A DNA stretch of 64,000 nucleotides from positions 1-64,000 of the forward strand of contig CASEEM010000035.1 in the NCBI GenBank assembly GCA_949286985.1, in the 5' to 3' direction. Made by a program: the position numbers and the translations under genes. The notes below the pieces were generated by a model. The model was not told the origin of the DNA. It saw only the letters and a list, made by a program, of their open reading frames with translations, and did not search any database. The DNA is from an uncultured Eubacteriales bacterium (GTDB lineage Bacteria > Bacillota > Clostridia > Peptostreptococcales > Anaerovoracaceae). Below are positions 7,778 through 16,915 of the stretch, piece after piece. The first letter of the stretch is position 1. Each line of letters begins with the position of its first letter.

Positions 7778-8665
7778 TTAAAGCGCGGAGCCTTGATAGA
7801 GATCCCGTGCAGCGAGTTCATGATGGATCGTATTGAGAATGGTCCGCTTCATATAGCTCCATTCCGGCGTCAGGAGGAGCTTCCTCGGCACATCGCCGGT
7901 CAAGCGATGAATCGTTATCTCCGGCGGAATCTGCGGAATCATGCGGCAGACGAGATCCACATAAGCGTCCATCGAAGGGAAGGACGTATAATTCGGCATT
8001 TCTTCAGCCAGCGGAGAGCCTTTGACGAGATTCATGAGATGGAGCTTCAGTCCGAAAATACCTCCGTCGGTGACATGGTGAAGCGAACGGAACATATCTT
8101 CTTCGGATTCGCCCGGAAGCCCCAGGATGAGATGCGTGACGACGCGGATGCCTCGCTCGCAGAGCGCCCGGACGGCGCGATCGTAATCCTCGAGCGTATA
8201 TCCGACATTCAGCTGCCGGCGGACATCGTCGCGCACGGTCTGAAGACCCAGCTCGACCCAGAGGAAATGCTGCTCATTGATCTCCTCCAGGAGGTCGAGT
8301 ACATGATCCGGCAGGCAGTCCGGCCTTGTCGACAGCGCGAGTCCTTCGATGCGCGGATCCCGAAGGGCGCGGGAATAGAGTTCGCGGAGCCGAGGAACCG
8401 GGGCATAAGTATTCGTATGGCTTTGGAAGTAGGCGAGATATCCGGCGTTCGGCCACTTCGTTTGTAAGAGGGCGATCTGCTCCTCGATTGATGAAGCGAG
8501 CTCGCCGGAGCCTCCGGCAGAGCAGAAGCTGCATCCGCCGTAGCCCTTCGTCCCGTCCCGGTTCGGGCAGGTGAAGCCGGCCTCGATGGAAAGCTTGACC
8601 ATCTTCCGACCGAAATGCTCCTTGAGATAGGTGCTGATGGAATAATAACGTTCTTCTTGAATCAT
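7778..8665 (-). CDS. YhcC/TIGR01212-family radical SAM protein
   Basis: 295 residues. The cluster-binding cysteines are in FTCPNRDGTKGYGGCSFC, the spaced pattern typical of the YhcC family rather than the compact CxxxCxxC. Other family marks are SHTNTYAP, STRPDCLPD and VELGLQTVRDDV, which belong to the AdoMet barrel. Function in this family is poorly defined; a tRNA or cofactor modification role has been proposed. It is transcribed alone, divergent from queH and convergent with the glucosaminidase. Confidence 0.85.
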   Translation of the reverse strand: MIQEERYYSISTYLKEHFGRKMVKLSIEAGFTCPNRDGTKGYGGCSFCSAGGSGELASSIEEQIALLQTKWPNAGYLAYFQSHTNTYAPVPRLRELYSRALRDPRIEGLALSTRPDCLPDHVLDLLEEINEQHFLWVELGLQTVRDDVRRQLNVGYTLEDYDRAVRALCERGIRVVTHLILGLPGESEEDMFRSLHHVTDGGIFGLKLHLMNLVKGSPLAEEMPNYTSFPSMDAYVDLVCRMIPQIPPEITIHRLTGDVPRKLLLTPEWSYMKRTILNTIHHELAARDLYQGSAL

Positions 8666-8755
8666 AATTGCTGATGTTAATGAAAAGAAAACAGAAAAAA
8701 TATAAAATTATTGGTGTATTTCACAAAATTACCGTCTTTTCTTTTTGCGGCGGTA

Positions 8756-8764
8756 TGCTATAAT
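8756..8764 (+). promoter_or_regulatory. Extended -10 promoter of queH
   Basis: TG-C-TATAAT about 27 bases before the queH start. No good -35 hexamer is seen at the usual distance. Confidence 0.55.
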
Positions 8765-8790
8765 GATACCATTGTGAAAAGGAGACCGAA

Positions 8791-9453
8791 ATGACCGAGA
8801 AATATGATACATCTTCCTGCTGCTTACGGAATGCGTGCTGTCAGGGAGAGAACCTTTCGGAGACGACCTTTCTCCATACGGCTGCCGAAAAGCAGAAGCC
8901 GAGCGTTCTTCTTCATGCCTGCTGCGGACCCTGCGCAACGGCCTGTGTCGAACGATTGGCCCTGGATTATCAGGTGACTGTTTTTTATTATAATCCGAAT
9001 ATTACGGATCAGGAAGAATATTTTCTTCGCCGGGATACGCTCCTTCATTTCTTGGAGGCCTTTAACCGGGAGCATCGAGGGGAGACCTTTGTTGATTATA
9101 TCGAAGGATCTTATGATACGGAGCGTTATCTGAGAGCGGCGGAGCCTTTCCGCGAGGAGCCGGAGGGCGGCAGGCGCTGCGATGTCTGCTTCGCACTCCG
9201 CATGGAAGAGACCGCGCGTATGACCGATGAGCTCGGAATGGATTATTTCACGACGACGCTCTCCGTCAGTCCGCACAAGAATTATTCGAAGATTGCCGAT
9301 CTCGGGTATCGTCTCGCATCGACGCATCATTCATCATTTTTGGATATCGATTTCAAGAAGAAAAACGGCTTCGGACGGAGCGTGGAGCTCTCGAAGAAGT
9401 ATCATCTCTACAGACAGCGCTTTTGCGGCTGTGAATATGCCAGAAGGGGGTAA
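8791..9453 (+). CDS. queH: QueH epoxyqueuosine reductase (DUF208)
   Basis: 220 residues. QueH performs the last step of queuosine tRNA modification, replacing QueG in many Clostridia. The diagnostic cysteines are seen in HACCGPCATAC (about 43-53), RRCDVCFALRM and RFCGCEYA; these bind an iron-sulfur cluster and a second metal. A TTTLSVSPHKNY segment is also family-typical. The N-terminal ~35 residues carry an extra Cys-rich piece (SSCCLRNACCQ) that most homologues lack. It is five bases from asnA. Confidence 0.9.
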   Translation: MTEKYDTSSCCLRNACCQGENLSETTFLHTAAEKQKPSVLLHACCGPCATACVERLALDYQVTVFYYNPNITDQEEYFLRRDTLLHFLEAFNREHRGETFVDYIEGSYDTERYLRAAEPFREEPEGGRRCDVCFALRMEETARMTDELGMDYFTTTLSVSPHKNYSKIADLGYRLASTHHSSFLDIDFKKKNGFGRSVELSKKYHLYRQRFCGCEYARRG

Positions 9454-9458
9454 TAGGC

Positions 9459-10469
9459 ATGGGACAGTTACTTTTACCGAAGGATTATCATTCGATTCTC
9501 GATGAACGCGAGACGCAGCGAGCCATCAAGAAGATCAAGGATTATTTCCAGCAGGAGCTGGCTTACGGTCTTCAGCTTCGCCGTGTTACGGCTCCGCTCT
9601 TCGTTTTCCCGGAAACGGGGCTCAATGATAATCTGAACGGTTATGAACGACGGGTTGATTTCACGATCAAGGATCTCGATGAACGTCATGTCGAGGTCGT
9701 TCAGTCGCTCGCGAAGTGGAAGCGGATGGCGCTCGGCAAGTACGGGGTGGAGCCGGGACACGGTATTTATACGGATATGAATGCCATCCGCCGCGATGAG
9801 GAGCTTGATAATCTCCATTCGATTTATGTCGATCAATGGGACTGGGAGAAGGTCATCACGGCCGATCAGCGTACGGATGAATACCTCGAAGAGACGGTCG
9901 TCACCATTTATAATGCGATGAAGAATCTGGGCGATTATGTTAATCGTCTGTATCGAGATATCCGCACCGAGCTTCCGAACGAGATCACCTTCCTGACATC
10001 GCAGGAGCTCGAGGATCGCTGGCCGGATGCGACGCCGAAGGAGAGAGAGGCGTATGCGGCGAAGGAATACGGCGCTGTCTTCATCAAGCAGATCGGCGGC
10101 GTACTCGCTTCCGGCGAGAAGCATGACGGCCGCGCGCCGGATTATGATGATTGGTCGCTCAACGGTGATATCATCGTCTGGAATCCGGTCCTTGAGATTC
10201 CGTTCGAGCTCAGCTCGATGGGCGTTCGCGTCGATGCCGAAGCGATGAAGAGACAGCTTCAGATTGACGGCAAGGAGGATCGCCTGAGCTGCGACTTCCA
10301 TCAGGCAGTCATAAACGGAGAGCTTCCGCTTTCGATCGGCGGGGGTATCGGACAGAGCCGTATCTGTATGTTCTTCCTTCAGAAGGCGCATATCGGTGAG
10401 GTCCAGGTTTCGGTTTGGCCGCAGGAAATGATTGAAAAATGCAGAGAAGACGGCATTTTCTTGTTATAA
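9459..10469 (+). CDS. asnA: Aspartate-ammonia ligase AsnA
   Basis: 336 residues, the usual length. Makes asparagine from aspartate, ammonia and ATP with a class II tRNA-synthetase-like fold. Clear signatures include PLFVFPETGLNDNLNG, YTDMNAIRRDE, DQWDWEK and SIGGGIGQSRICMF (motif 3 arginine). A GGGGGT ribosome site precedes the ATG. The downstream terminator ends the queH-asnA unit. Confidence 0.95.
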   Translation: MGQLLLPKDYHSILDERETQRAIKKIKDYFQQELAYGLQLRRVTAPLFVFPETGLNDNLNGYERRVDFTIKDLDERHVEVVQSLAKWKRMALGKYGVEPGHGIYTDMNAIRRDEELDNLHSIYVDQWDWEKVITADQRTDEYLEETVVTIYNAMKNLGDYVNRLYRDIRTELPNEITFLTSQELEDRWPDATPKEREAYAAKEYGAVFIKQIGGVLASGEKHDGRAPDYDDWSLNGDIIVWNPVLEIPFELSSMGVRVDAEAMKRQLQIDGKEDRLSCDFHQAVINGELPLSIGGGIGQSRICMFFLQKAHIGEVQVSVWPQEMIEKCREDGIFLL

Positions 10470-10480
10470 TATATCAAAGC

Positions 10481-10505
10481 ACGCGCGGCTTGCCGCGCGT
10501 TTTTT
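10481..10505 (+). terminator. Terminator after asnA
   Basis: ACGCGCGGC-TT-GCCGCGCGT followed by TTTTT; a compact, very stable hairpin. Confidence 0.88.
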
Positions 10506-10538
10506 ACGGGAAGAAATGTGAAGCCGGAGGGAAAGCAT

Positions 10539-12542
10539 TTGAAGCGGGTCGATGTCATCATTGATCAAAAGAGCGAATATACGGATACGGCTTATACGTA
10601 TCTCGCACCGGACGATATTGCGGTGGGAGACCGTGTTGTCGTGCCTTTTGCGCGGCAGAAGAAGGGCCGGGAGGGGTATGTCATCGCCGTGGATGTGGAG
10701 ACGTCGCTGCCGGATTCGAAGCTGCGAGAGGTGGCATCGGTCGATCGCGATCGGAGTCTGACGGCTGAAATGATTGAGACGGCGCTCTGGATTCGCCGCC
10801 GCTACGGAGTCAAGTATATCGATGCGATTAAAATGTTCACGGTGCCGGGCAAGAAATATGAACCGAAGGAGATTCCGGAGAGCGTGACGGAGGAGGCGCC
10901 GGAGCTGACGGAGGAGCAGCGCGCGGCGGTTCGGGAGATTCTGGCGTCGATCCACCGGGAGGATGCGCATGAGGTTCTCCTCCTTCAGGGTGTTACGAAC
11001 AGCGGCAAGACGGAGGTCTATATGCAGGCGGCGGCAGAGGCGCTTCGCATGGACAAAAGCGTCATCCTGCTCGTCCCGGAGATCGCGCTCTCGGCGCAGA
11101 CGGAGAAGCGGCTTCGCCGGCGTTTCGGGGACCGTTTGGTGGCAACGCTTCACAGCAAGCAGCGAACGACGGAGAAGCTGTCGGAATGGATGAGGATTCG
11201 GAGCGGGGAGGCTCGCATCGTCATCGGACCGAGGACTTCGGTCTTCGCACCGGTGCAGGATCTCGGGCTTATCATTCTCGATGAAGAGCATGAGACGACG
11301 TATAAGTCGGACTTCAATCCGAAATATGAGACGATCGATATCGCTTACTGCCGTGCGCAGGCGCATAAGTGTCCGATCGTGCTCGGAAGCGCAACACCGA
11401 GCGTGGTTTCTTATTATCGCTCGGAGACGGGAATCTATCGCCGGCTCGAGATGAAGGAGCGCATCGGAATTTCGAAGATGCCGCAGTTTGAAATTGTCGA
11501 TATGAAGGATGAGCTTCGTGCGGGGAATACCGGTCTCATCAGCCGGCGCCTCTTCGAGGAGACCGAGTATACGCTCGAAAGAGGGGAGCAGGTCATTTAT
11601 TTCCTCAATCGGCGCGGTTATTCTACGCAGATTCGCTGTCTTCAGTGCGGAAGCCGAATCCTCTGTCCGGACTGCGAGATTCCGCTCGTCTATCACAAGA
11701 AGGAGAATGCGGCGATCTGTCATTATTGCGGAAGAAAATTCCCGGTGATGCGCCGCTGCCCGGAATGCGGAAGTGAGGAGATCGCGCTTCTCGGTACGGG
11801 AACGGAACGCATCGAGGACCGAATCAAGGAACTCCTTCCGGGATATGAAATCGAGCGGTTCGACCTCGATACGGCGGTATCGAAGCGCGCCATCGAGGCC
11901 ATGCTGGGGCGCTTTCGGAAGGGGAAGACGCAGCTTCTCGTCGGAACGCAGATCCTTGCGAAGGGTCTTGATTTCAAGAATGTCGGATTGGTCGGCATCC
12001 TTTCGGCGGATACGATGCTGAATCTTCCGGATTATCGTGCGGCGGAGCGAACGTATCAGCTCATCACGCAGGTTGCGGGGCGCGCCGGAAGAGGTCAGGG
12101 CGAGAGCCGCGTGCTCCTTCAGACGATGGAGCCGGAGAATGAGGTCATTCAGGCGGCGGCTCAAGGTGATTATCAGGGCTTCTGTTTTCATGAACTTGAA
12201 CACAGAAGAATCATGAAGTATCCTCCTTATACTGATATAATCGAGGTATTCTTTGTAGATAAGAAGGATAAGAAGCCGTCAGAGCCTTCGAAGACGATGG
12301 CTTATGCGGAAGACTTTCGAAATCGCCTCCTTACGATGCAGGGCGCTCCGAAGGACGCGGTGCTGCTTCCGCCGCAGGAGGACAGCCGGCGAGGAGGCGC
12401 GGAGAGGAATCGTGTCAGCTTCCTCATCAAGGCACCGAAGGGGACGCGAAGCGGATATATGAAGGCTTATATGGATTATCGCGAGCATCTCATCAAGTGC
12501 AACGCGAGCTGTCACATTGAGATCGATGTGAATCCGTATTAG
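10539..12542 (+). CDS. priA: Primosomal protein PriA (replication restart helicase)
   Basis: 667 residues from the TTG at 10539, which has GGAGGG seven bases upstream; the GTG 21 bases earlier lacks a ribosome site. Walker A is GVTNSGKTEVY (Ser/Gly replaced by Asn in the middle), motif II is ILDEEHETTYKSD, and the two zinc-binding knuckles are CLQCGSRILCPDC and CHYCGRKF with CPECGS. GRAGRGQGESRV is helicase motif VI. PriA reloads the replisome at stalled forks. It heads the priA-def-fmt run, typical of Firmicutes. The N-terminal 3'-DNA-binding domain is present but compact. Confidence 0.95.
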   Translation: MKRVDVIIDQKSEYTDTAYTYLAPDDIAVGDRVVVPFARQKKGREGYVIAVDVETSLPDSKLREVASVDRDRSLTAEMIETALWIRRRYGVKYIDAIKMFTVPGKKYEPKEIPESVTEEAPELTEEQRAAVREILASIHREDAHEVLLLQGVTNSGKTEVYMQAAAEALRMDKSVILLVPEIALSAQTEKRLRRRFGDRLVATLHSKQRTTEKLSEWMRIRSGEARIVIGPRTSVFAPVQDLGLIILDEEHETTYKSDFNPKYETIDIAYCRAQAHKCPIVLGSATPSVVSYYRSETGIYRRLEMKERIGISKMPQFEIVDMKDELRAGNTGLISRRLFEETEYTLERGEQVIYFLNRRGYSTQIRCLQCGSRILCPDCEIPLVYHKKENAAICHYCGRKFPVMRRCPECGSEEIALLGTGTERIEDRIKELLPGYEIERFDLDTAVSKRAIEAMLGRFRKGKTQLLVGTQILAKGLDFKNVGLVGILSADTMLNLPDYRAAERTYQLITQVAGRAGRGQGESRVLLQTMEPENEVIQAAAQGDYQGFCFHELEHRRIMKYPPYTDIIEVFFVDKKDKKPSEPSKTMAYAEDFRNRLLTMQGAPKDAVLLPPQEDSRRGGAERNRVSFLIKAPKGTRSGYMKAYMDYREHLIKCNASCHIEIDVNPY

Positions 12543-12602
12543 AGAGAAGAAGAATAAAAAGGATAACGAACGATACGAACAATGAAGGAAGGAAGAACTT
12601 TC

Positions 12603-13148
12603 ATGGCATTAAGAAAAATTGTTTTGCGCGGAGATGAGATTTTGACGAAGACCTGCAAGCCGATTCGCAAGGTGAACGAACGGATCCGCATTCTGGCAGA
12701 GGATATGATTGATACGATGATCGAAGCCGACGGCGTCGGTCTCGCGGCACCGCAGGTCGGCGTCATCAAGCGCATCTTCGTCTGCCGACCGCTTCTCGAG
12801 GATCAGGAGAAGATCTTCGTCATGATCAATCCGGAGATTCTGGAGAAGGAGGGAGAGCAGGTCTCGAATGAGGGCTGCCTCAGCGTGCCGGGATATATCG
12901 GTACGGTGATGAGACCGGAGCGCGTCAAGCTTCGTGCGACTGATCTCGAAGGCGAAGAGCATGAATATGAATTCGAAGGCTTCGCTGCAACGTGCATCTG
13001 TCACGAATATGATCATCTGGACGGCATTCTCTATCCGGACAAGGCGACGGCTTTCATGACGAATGAGGAATACGAAGAAATCCTTCGAAAGCTTCAGGAG
13101 GAAAGAGAACAGGAAGCCTCCGAGGATGAGATCGAAGAAAAGGAGTAA
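12603..13148 (+). CDS. def: Peptide deformylase
   Basis: 181 residues. Removes the formyl group from nascent proteins. All three motifs are intact: GVGLAAPQ (44-51), EGCLS (90-94, Cys92 metal ligand) and HEYDH (134-138). The residue before the HExxH is Cys rather than the common Gln. The start MALRKIV is preceded by AAGGAAGGAA. A Glu-rich tail of about 25 residues follows the catalytic domain. Six bases separate it from fmt, its functional partner. Confidence 0.95.
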   Translation: MALRKIVLRGDEILTKTCKPIRKVNERIRILAEDMIDTMIEADGVGLAAPQVGVIKRIFVCRPLLEDQEKIFVMINPEILEKEGEQVSNEGCLSVPGYIGTVMRPERVKLRATDLEGEEHEYEFEGFAATCICHEYDHLDGILYPDKATAFMTNEEYEEILRKLQEEREQEASEDEIEEKE

Positions 13149-13154
13149 TCATTC

Positions 13155-14102
13155 ATGAGAGTGGTATATATGGGCACGCCGGAATTCGCCGTGCCGGCGC
13201 TGGAAGCGCTTCTGGCATCCGAGCATGAAGTCGTCCTCGTCGTTACGCAGCCGGACCGCCGCGGCAACCGCGGCAAGATGACCTATTCGCCTGTGAAGGA
13301 GACGGCTCTTGCGCAGGATATTCCTGTCGCACAGCCGGTTCGCATTCGAACGGACGAGGATTTCCTTCAAAGCATGGAATCCTTGGCACCGGACATGATT
13401 GTCGTCGCGGCATTCGGACAGATTCTTCCGAAGCGCCTCCTTGATATTCCGCAGTACGGATGCATTAATATTCACGGTTCGCTTCTTCCGAAGCTTCGCG
13501 GCGCGGCGCCGATGCAATACAGCATTCTGGAGGGTCATGAGAAGACCGGTGTCACGCTGATGCGGATGGATGAAGGTCTTGATACCGGCGACATGATCGC
13601 GAAGGCGGAGCTTCCGATCGAGAAGAAGAATATCGAAGAGTTGGGAGAGGAGCTCGCCGCTCGGGGAGCCGAGCTGCTGATGGATACGATTCCGTCGATT
13701 CTGGACGGAACGGCGGTCTATACTCCGCAAGAGGAAGGGGAATCGACCTATGCTTCGCGCATCGATAAGAAGGACGGACTCACGGACTTTCATCGCAGCG
13801 CGGAAGAGGAAGAGCGGAGGATCCGCGCTTTTTACGGCTGGCCGAATGCTTACAGCTATTACGGCGAACGTATGGTCAAATTCTATGCGGCCGAAGTCCT
13901 GCCGGAAGCGGCAGACGGAGCCCCGGGTACGGTGAAGCGCGTAGGCAAAAAGGAGCTTCTCATCAACTGCGGAGAAGGGACGCTCCGCATTCTCGAGCTT
14001 CAGCTCCAGGGCAAGAAGCGTCTTGCCACCGCGGATTTTCTGCGCGGATGTCCGCTCGCGGCCGGTGACCGCTTCACGGCGGAGCCTTCACCCGGGTTAT
14101 AA
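13155..14102 (+). CDS. fmt: Methionyl-tRNA formyltransferase
   Basis: 315 residues. N-terminal formyltransferase fold (MGTPEFAVPALEAL, INIHGSLLPKLRGAAP with catalytic Asn and His, MDEGLDTGDMI) and C-terminal tRNA-binding barrel. It formylates initiator Met-tRNA, undone later by the adjacent Def. Directly follows def in an operon. Confidence 0.95.
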   Translation: MRVVYMGTPEFAVPALEALLASEHEVVLVVTQPDRRGNRGKMTYSPVKETALAQDIPVAQPVRIRTDEDFLQSMESLAPDMIVVAAFGQILPKRLLDIPQYGCINIHGSLLPKLRGAAPMQYSILEGHEKTGVTLMRMDEGLDTGDMIAKAELPIEKKNIEELGEELAARGAELLMDTIPSILDGTAVYTPQEEGESTYASRIDKKDGLTDFHRSAEEEERRIRAFYGWPNAYSYYGERMVKFYAAEVLPEAADGAPGTVKRVGKKELLINCGEGTLRILELQLQGKKRLATADFLRGCPLAAGDRFTAEPSPGL

Positions 14103-14132
14103 ATAAGTAATTTAATGTAAAGGAGAGATAAG

Positions 14133-14840
14133 ATGTATTACGGATATGGATATTACAGCTCGATGATCGTGCTGATTCCGGCAATGATTTTCACGATTAT
14201 CGTGCAGATGAAGCTGAAGAGCACCTTCGCGACATACAGCAGGGTTGAGAATTCGCAGCATATCACGGGCGGAGAAGCGGCGAGAGCCGTTCTCGCGGCA
14301 GAGGGGCTGCATGATGTACAGATTCGCGTCATTCGCGGAAATGCCTTGAATGATTATTACGATCCGCGGAATAACACGGTCCATCTGGCTTCGGAAATCT
14401 ACGAAGGGACCTCAGTCGCCAGCATCGCCATCGCCTGCCATGAGGTCGGCCATGCGATTCAGCATGCGCAGAATTATGCGCCGGTTCGTTTTCGTACGGG
14501 TCTCGTTCCGCTGGCGAACACGCTCGGCAATCTCTCGTGGCCGTTCATCATCATCGGACTCGTCCTTTCGACGACATCGTCCGTAGGAAGCATGCTCTTC
14601 AATATCGGAACGCTGATGTTCTGCACGGTCATCCTCTTCCATCTCGTCACGCTGCCGGTTGAATTCAATGCCAGCAGCCGCGCACTGGAGTGCATGGAGG
14701 CGGTCGGCATCGCAAACGGTCAGGACCGCCGCGGATGCCAAAAGGTCCTGCGCGCTGCGGCGATGACTTATGTGGCCGCACTGGCAACGGCTGTCGCATC
14801 GCTTCTGCGTATTCTCCTTCTCCGAGGCAGAAATGATTAG
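14133..14840 (+). CDS. YugP-type membrane zinc metallopeptidase
   Basis: 235 residues of the DUF/YugP putative neutral zinc metallopeptidase family. One N-terminal transmembrane segment (MIVLIPAMIFTIIVQM), the zinc site HEVGHAIQ (about 111-118), and two or three later membrane segments. VIRGNALNDYYDPRNNTV is family-typical. The substrate is unknown. In many Firmicutes it lies, as here, between fmt and rsmB. It overlaps rsmB by eight bases. Confidence 0.88.
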   Translation: MYYGYGYYSSMIVLIPAMIFTIIVQMKLKSTFATYSRVENSQHITGGEAARAVLAAEGLHDVQIRVIRGNALNDYYDPRNNTVHLASEIYEGTSVASIAIACHEVGHAIQHAQNYAPVRFRTGLVPLANTLGNLSWPFIIIGLVLSTTSSVGSMLFNIGTLMFCTVILFHLVTLPVEFNASSRALECMEAVGIANGQDRRGCQKVLRAAAMTYVAALATAVASLLRILLLRGRND

Positions 14841-16149
14841 TGATTGGCAAGCCTCTTACGAGGCGCTTCATCAGATCCTCTCTGAAGGAGCTTATTCTAA
14901 TTTAGCAATTAACAAGGCCCTGGCGAAGCACAAGGAAGCTTCGCCGGGCTTTGTTCGCGTTCAGGTCAAGGGTGTGCTCCGCACTTTGATTCCGCTGGAG
15001 CACCTCCTGCAGCATTACACCCGCGAAGGCCGTGAACCGAGGCCGCGGACGAAGCAGGTGCTTTTTCTCGGTCTTTATGCGCTCTCCTCGATGGAGGTGC
15101 CGGAGCATGCGGCGGTCAACGACTGTGTAGAGCTCGCAAGGCGCTGCTGCCCGGGCCAGATGAGCTTCATCAATGCCGTCCTTCGACGCTTCGTGCGAGA
15201 GGGGAAGAAACTCCTGCCGGAGGAAGAGGGACCGGAATTGCTCGCGGGATCATCGAAGAAGCAGCGCCGCCTTCACGAAATCGCGCGGCTTTCGCTTCGG
15301 TATTCTTTCCCGGAGGCGCTGGTCGGCCTTCTTCATAAGGAATATGGTGAAGAGACGGAGCGTATTCTCGCTTCGCTGAATGAGGTGCCGGAGCTCGCGC
15401 TTCGCGTCAATCGGCTGAAGACGAACCGGTCGGAATTAGCGGAGATGCTGCGCGAGGAAGGCATTCTCACGGTTCCGGATCCGGAGACGGAAGCAGGTCT
15501 CCTCGTCCGAAAGGGGAGCCCGCTCGGAGGAGACCTTTTTCGCAGAGGATATTTCTCGGTACAGAGCTCGTCCTCGCTTCGGGCCATTGAAGCGCTGGAT
15601 CCTCAGCCGGGCGAACGAGTGCTCGATCTCTGTGCGGCGCCGGGCGGCAAGTCGGCGGCGATGGCCGAACGGATGGATAACCGCGGGGAAATCGTGAGCT
15701 GCGATCTTCATGCGCATCGCGTACGGCTCATCGAAAAGCAAATGAAGAGGCTCGGGATCACCATCGTCCGGGCAGAGCAGCGGGATGCGGCTCTCTTTCG
15801 CGAGGAGGACCGTGAGCGCTTTGACCGAGTCCTCGCCGATGTTCCCTGCTCAGGGATCGGCGTCATCGGAAGCAAGCCGGAGCTCCGCTATCATGTGGAT
15901 CTCGGACGGCTTCCGGAGCTCATCGAGCTGCAGAAGCAGATCCTCCGTCATGCGGCCGCTTATGTGAAGCCGGGCGGGGTGGTGGTCTATTCCACCTGTA
16001 CGATTAATATTCGTGAGAATGAAGAAGTGACGGAGGCTGTTTTGAGCGAGTCTCCGATGCTTACTCTTGTTGAAACACAAAGGATTATGCCGTATAATAA
16101 AAATGCCGGATTTTTCTTTGCATGCCTTAGAAAAACCGGACGAGATTAA
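14833..16149 (+). CDS. rsmB: 16S rRNA m5C967 methyltransferase RsmB
   Basis: 438 residues from the ATG at 14833, which overlaps the stop of the preceding gene. The N-terminal ~130 residues are a NusB-like RNA-binding domain (HAAVNDCVELARRCCPGQMSFINAVLR). The C-terminal AdoMet domain has LDLCAAPGGKSAAMAERM, VLADVPCSGIGVIG (catalytic Cys) and STCTINIRENEEV (second Cys). Methylates C967 of 16S rRNA. Confidence 0.93.
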   Translation: MISDWQASYEALHQILSEGAYSNLAINKALAKHKEASPGFVRVQVKGVLRTLIPLEHLLQHYTREGREPRPRTKQVLFLGLYALSSMEVPEHAAVNDCVELARRCCPGQMSFINAVLRRFVREGKKLLPEEEGPELLAGSSKKQRRLHEIARLSLRYSFPEALVGLLHKEYGEETERILASLNEVPELALRVNRLKTNRSELAEMLREEGILTVPDPETEAGLLVRKGSPLGGDLFRRGYFSVQSSSSLRAIEALDPQPGERVLDLCAAPGGKSAAMAERMDNRGEIVSCDLHAHRVRLIEKQMKRLGITIVRAEQRDAALFREEDRERFDRVLADVPCSGIGVIGSKPELRYHVDLGRLPELIELQKQILRHAAAYVKPGGVVVYSTCTINIRENEEVTEAVLSESPMLTLVETQRIMPYNKNAGFFFACLRKTGRD

Positions 16150-16171
16150 CCGCAGTAAAGGTGAATATTGA

Positions 16172-16915
16172 ATGGATATCGGATTTAAAACAGATGCGGG
16201 ATATCGGCGCGTCAAGAATGAAGATGCGCTTAAGATTCTTCCCGAAAAGAACTTCTTCATGATTGCAGACGGTGTCGGCGGCAATCGTTCCGGAGAAGTG
16301 GCGAGCAGCGCAACGCTGGACTTGATGGAGGCTTATCTCGATAATCATCCCATCGAGAAAGAGGAGGGCAGCGAGCGAATCTTCCGCTATTTTCAAGAAG
16401 CGGTGAGCTTTGTCAACAGCAGCATCCTCGATCTCTCGGAAACGCATAAGGAATACCAGGGTATGGCGACGACGCTCGTCTTCGTCTATCTCAGCCATCG
16501 AATCCTCTATGCGGCGAATGTCGGCGACAGCCGCGTTTACTTCATTCATAACAATGAGATCCATCAGATTACGGAAGACCATACGTATGTCAACAATCTC
16601 ATCAAGATGGGTGCCATCAGCCGCGATGAAGCAGAGAATCATAAGAGAAAGAACGTAATCACTCGAGCCATCGGCGACAGTGCTTACAATCATCCGGATT
16701 GCTACAACATCTATGTAGAGGAGGATGACAAGATCCTGATCTGCAGCGACGGCCTTTATGAGGAGGTCTCGGAAGAGGAGATGCTGGAAGCATTTAATGA
16801 GGCAAAATCCATGCAGGAATGTGCCGATCGCCTCGTCCTTACGGCGAACGAGCACGGTGGAAGCGATAATATTTCGGTCATCTGTGTCAGCTTAGGGGAG
16901 GGCGATCATGAGTAG
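16172..16915 (+). CDS. prpC: PP2C-type Ser/Thr phosphatase (PrpC/Stp)
   Basis: 247 residues. Metal-binding motifs of bacterial PPM phosphatases are all present: ADGVGGNRSGE (33-43), NVGDSRVYFI, CSDGLYEEV and GGSDNISVI. It reverses phosphorylation by the adjacent kinase; the two genes overlap by eight bases, which couples their expression. Cytosolic, with no membrane segment. Confidence 0.95.
   Translation: MDIGFKTDAGYRRVKNEDALKILPEKNFFMIADGVGGNRSGEVASSATLDLMEAYLDNHPIEKEEGSERIFRYFQEAVSFVNSSILDLSETHKEYQGMATTLVFVYLSHRILYAANVGDSRVYFIHNNEIHQITEDHTYVNNLIKMGAISRDEAENHKRKNVITRAIGDSAYNHPDCYNIYVEEDDKILICSDGLYEEVSEEEMLEAFNEAKSMQECADRLVLTANEHGGSDNISVICVSLGEGDHE

Noticed and set aside
10462..10470. Extended -10 (TGTTATAAT) before priA
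   Set aside because: Any transcript would meet the strong terminator at 10481 within a few bases, so it is unlikely to serve priA.
10464..12203. 579-codon minus-strand frame opposite priA
   Set aside because: Antisense shadow created by the codon bias of priA; no recognisable domain.
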